Source of the DNA: Kitasatospora griseola
Lineage (GTDB): Bacteria; Actinomycetota; Actinomycetes; Streptomycetales; Streptomycetaceae
Reading direction: 5' to 3'
DNA: 39,471 bases
NCBI RefSeq assembly: GCF_014648555.1
Contig: NZ_BMRI01000047.1
Coordinates: 1 to 39,471, forward strand
The notes under the pieces were generated by a model. It had not been told where the DNA came from, ran no database searches, and saw only the letters and a program-made list of their open reading frames with translations. Made by a program: the position numbers and the translations under genes. Below, piece after piece: positions 38,409-39,471 of this stretch (positions within the stretch are counted from its first letter, which is position 1; every line of letters begins with the position of its first letter).

Positions 38409-39471
38409 TCACCAGCGGGCCGCCGTCGGCAGGTACGGGGCGGCCTGGTCGCCCAGGCGCTCGGACAGCCGCCGCAGCGCGCGTTCGGTGGCGGGCTGCT
38501 GGCCGATCAGGTGGACGACGGTGCGCAGGATGCGCGGTCGGTGGCCGAGGCGGAGCTTCGCGAGGTGGTTGGCGCGGCCGGCGTCGATGAGGATCGCGCC
38601 CTGGTCGATCGCCCAGCGGGCGGACTCGCACATCAGCCAGGTGTAGGCGAGCGGGGCGAGCGGATGGTCATAGTCGAGGCCGGACGCCCAAAGGTAAAGG
38701 CAGCCGTCGTACAGCCAGCCGTAGATCCCGCCGACGAGGCGGTCGTCGTGGCGGGCGGCGAGCAGGACGGTGCCGGGTACGGCGAGCAGCTGCTCGAACA
38801 TGTCGCTGCCGTAGAGCCGGGTGCCGTGGCGGTCGGCGGTGCCGGCGGCCAGCGGGGCGAAGGCGGGGACCAAGTCGAGGATTCCGCGGCTGGTGGTGAG
38901 CGGGTCGAGGACGAGGCCGGCTTCGGTGCCGCGGCGCCAGCGGCGGCGGATGTCGCGGCGCTGGCGGGAGGGCATGCCCTGCCACCACTGGTCGAGAGTC
39001 GGTCCGACGGTGCGGGTCCAGGCGACGTCGGTGGCCAGGTCCAGGACCTGTCCTACACCGGCGGCGCGGGCGGCGGCGGTCAGCCGGTCGGCCTGGTCCT
39101 GGTCGAGGCCGGGGTGGACGAGGGCGCTGGCGCCGAGCCGGGCGGCGAGGTCGAGGCCGGCCCGGGTGGTGGCGGTGGCCATCGCGGCGGTTGCGGTGCC
39201 GGCCCCGCTGTACTCGGCGTGCGGGCTCCCGGCGTAGAGGACTCGGCCGGGCCACACCGGGGGGACGTCGGCGTCGGTCTCCTGGCTCGTCCAGTACGGG
39301 GAGCCGTCCGCGGTGGTGAGGAAGAAGGGGACGGTCTCGGCGTCCCCGGTGGCGGGGTCGGCCAGGTGGAGGTGGTGGTGTTCCAGGATCCGCTCGGTGG
39401 TCAGCGTCGACCAGGCGCTCGCCCAGGCCCGGGTGCGGGAGGGGTGCGGTGCCCGCCGGGTGTCGGCCGGG
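38409..39471 (-). CDS. GNAT/FemAB-like acyltransferase, 5' end outside window
   Basis: At least 353 residues; the frame is open to the window edge, with coding-quality sequence (ERILEHHHLHLADPATGDAE, TTADGSPYWTSQE) upstream of GTG 39257, so that GTG is internal. The C-terminal half has the GNAT/FemAB-like pattern: WQGMPSRQRRDIRRRWRRG, HDDRLVGGIYGWLYDGCLYL, YTWLMCESARWAIDQGAILIDAG and KLRLGHRPRILRTVVH. FemAB-like enzymes transfer aminoacyl groups and other relatives of this fold transfer acetyl groups. Pairing with an ATP-grasp ligase suggests a small peptide or amide product. Its end nearly touches the ATP-grasp start region. Confidence 0.82.
   Translation of the reverse strand, partial: PADTRRAPHPSRTRAWASAWSTLTTERILEHHHLHLADPATGDAETVPFFLTTADGSPYWTSQETDADVPPVWPGRVLYAGSPHAEYSGAGTATAAMATATTRAGLDLAARLGASALVHPGLDQDQADRLTAAARAAGVGQVLDLATDVAWTRTVGPTLDQWWQGMPSRQRRDIRRRWRRGTEAGLVLDPLTTSRGILDLVPAFAPLAAGTADRHGTRLYGSDMFEQLLAVPGTVLLAARHDDRLVGGIYGWLYDGCLYLWASGLDYDHPLAPLAYTWLMCESARWAIDQGAILIDAGRANHLAKLRLGHRPRILRTVVHLIGQQPATERALRRLSERLGDQAAPYLPTAARW

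Noticed and set aside
1..39471. tRNA genes, rRNA, riboswitches and attachment-site direct repeats
   Set aside because: Scanned by eye; no cloverleaf with a GTTCRA-type T loop and no long direct repeats outside the WD40 tract were recognised.

Overview
The window is very GC-rich, with strong third-position G/C bias, TTG/GTG starts and tightly packed genes. These traits, together with the DUF317, DUF4913 and DUF4259 families, point to a Streptomyces/Kitasatospora-type actinomycete. A MobC-like protein, a relaxase, a DnaB-N-domain protein, a decayed phage-type cytosine methyltransferase and many unrecognised proteins suggest a mobilizable accessory element (giant linear plasmid or integrated island). 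No replication origin or att site could be identified.

Region 1 (77-28795) is one 28.7-kb array in which every gene reads on the + strand, many joined by ATGA/GTGA/TTGA overlaps. It ends at a perfect 19-bp hairpin (28821-28862). Order: small helical proteins and a tandem DnaB-N protein without a motor (77-4884); broken Dcm (4881-6141); DUF4913, a three-member paralogous family, a small RelE-like protein and a tandem winged-helix protein (6238-8985); MFS transporter and HAD hydrolase (9027-11036); two proteins sharing a TNGILR domain, one fused to DUF4259 (11033-12825); a broken tandem winged-helix gene; MobC and relaxase (14446-15698); DUF6884; four DUF317-type proteins plus a companion (17585-23893); a winged-helix/MoxR ATPase with a metallopeptidase-VWA partner (23945-26994); then DUF317, zinc and small membrane proteins (27299-28795).

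Two properties cut across region 1. First, almost every protein, whatever its domain, ends in a 25-50 residue Ala/Pro/Ser/Thr tail that usually finishes in Arg-Arg. Second, about a third of the genes have a good Shine-Dalgarno but a near-cognate start (AUC, CUG, perhaps ACG). The best anchored case is the DUF4259 gene, where AUC sits exactly at the family's initiator Met. Several genes also carry in-frame stops or frameshifts, so either the element is decaying, the sequence has errors, or recoding occurs.

Region 2 (29284-34972, - strand) is a two-gene operon: an LCAT-like alpha/beta hydrolase and a 1379-residue caspase-like/STAND NTPase/WD40 protein whose 46-residue repeats are nearly identical. 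It has the hallmarks of an NTP-dependent conflict (anti-invader or cell-suicide) system. An IS5-type transposase remnant lies upstream.

Region 3 (35436-39471, - strand) holds a zinc-ribbon protein, an interrupted paralogue of the region 1 gene at 19165 (again with the tail), and an ATP-grasp ligase followed by its own terminator and preceded by a GNAT/FemAB-like gene that runs off the window. The last two look like a small amide-forming biosynthetic pair.
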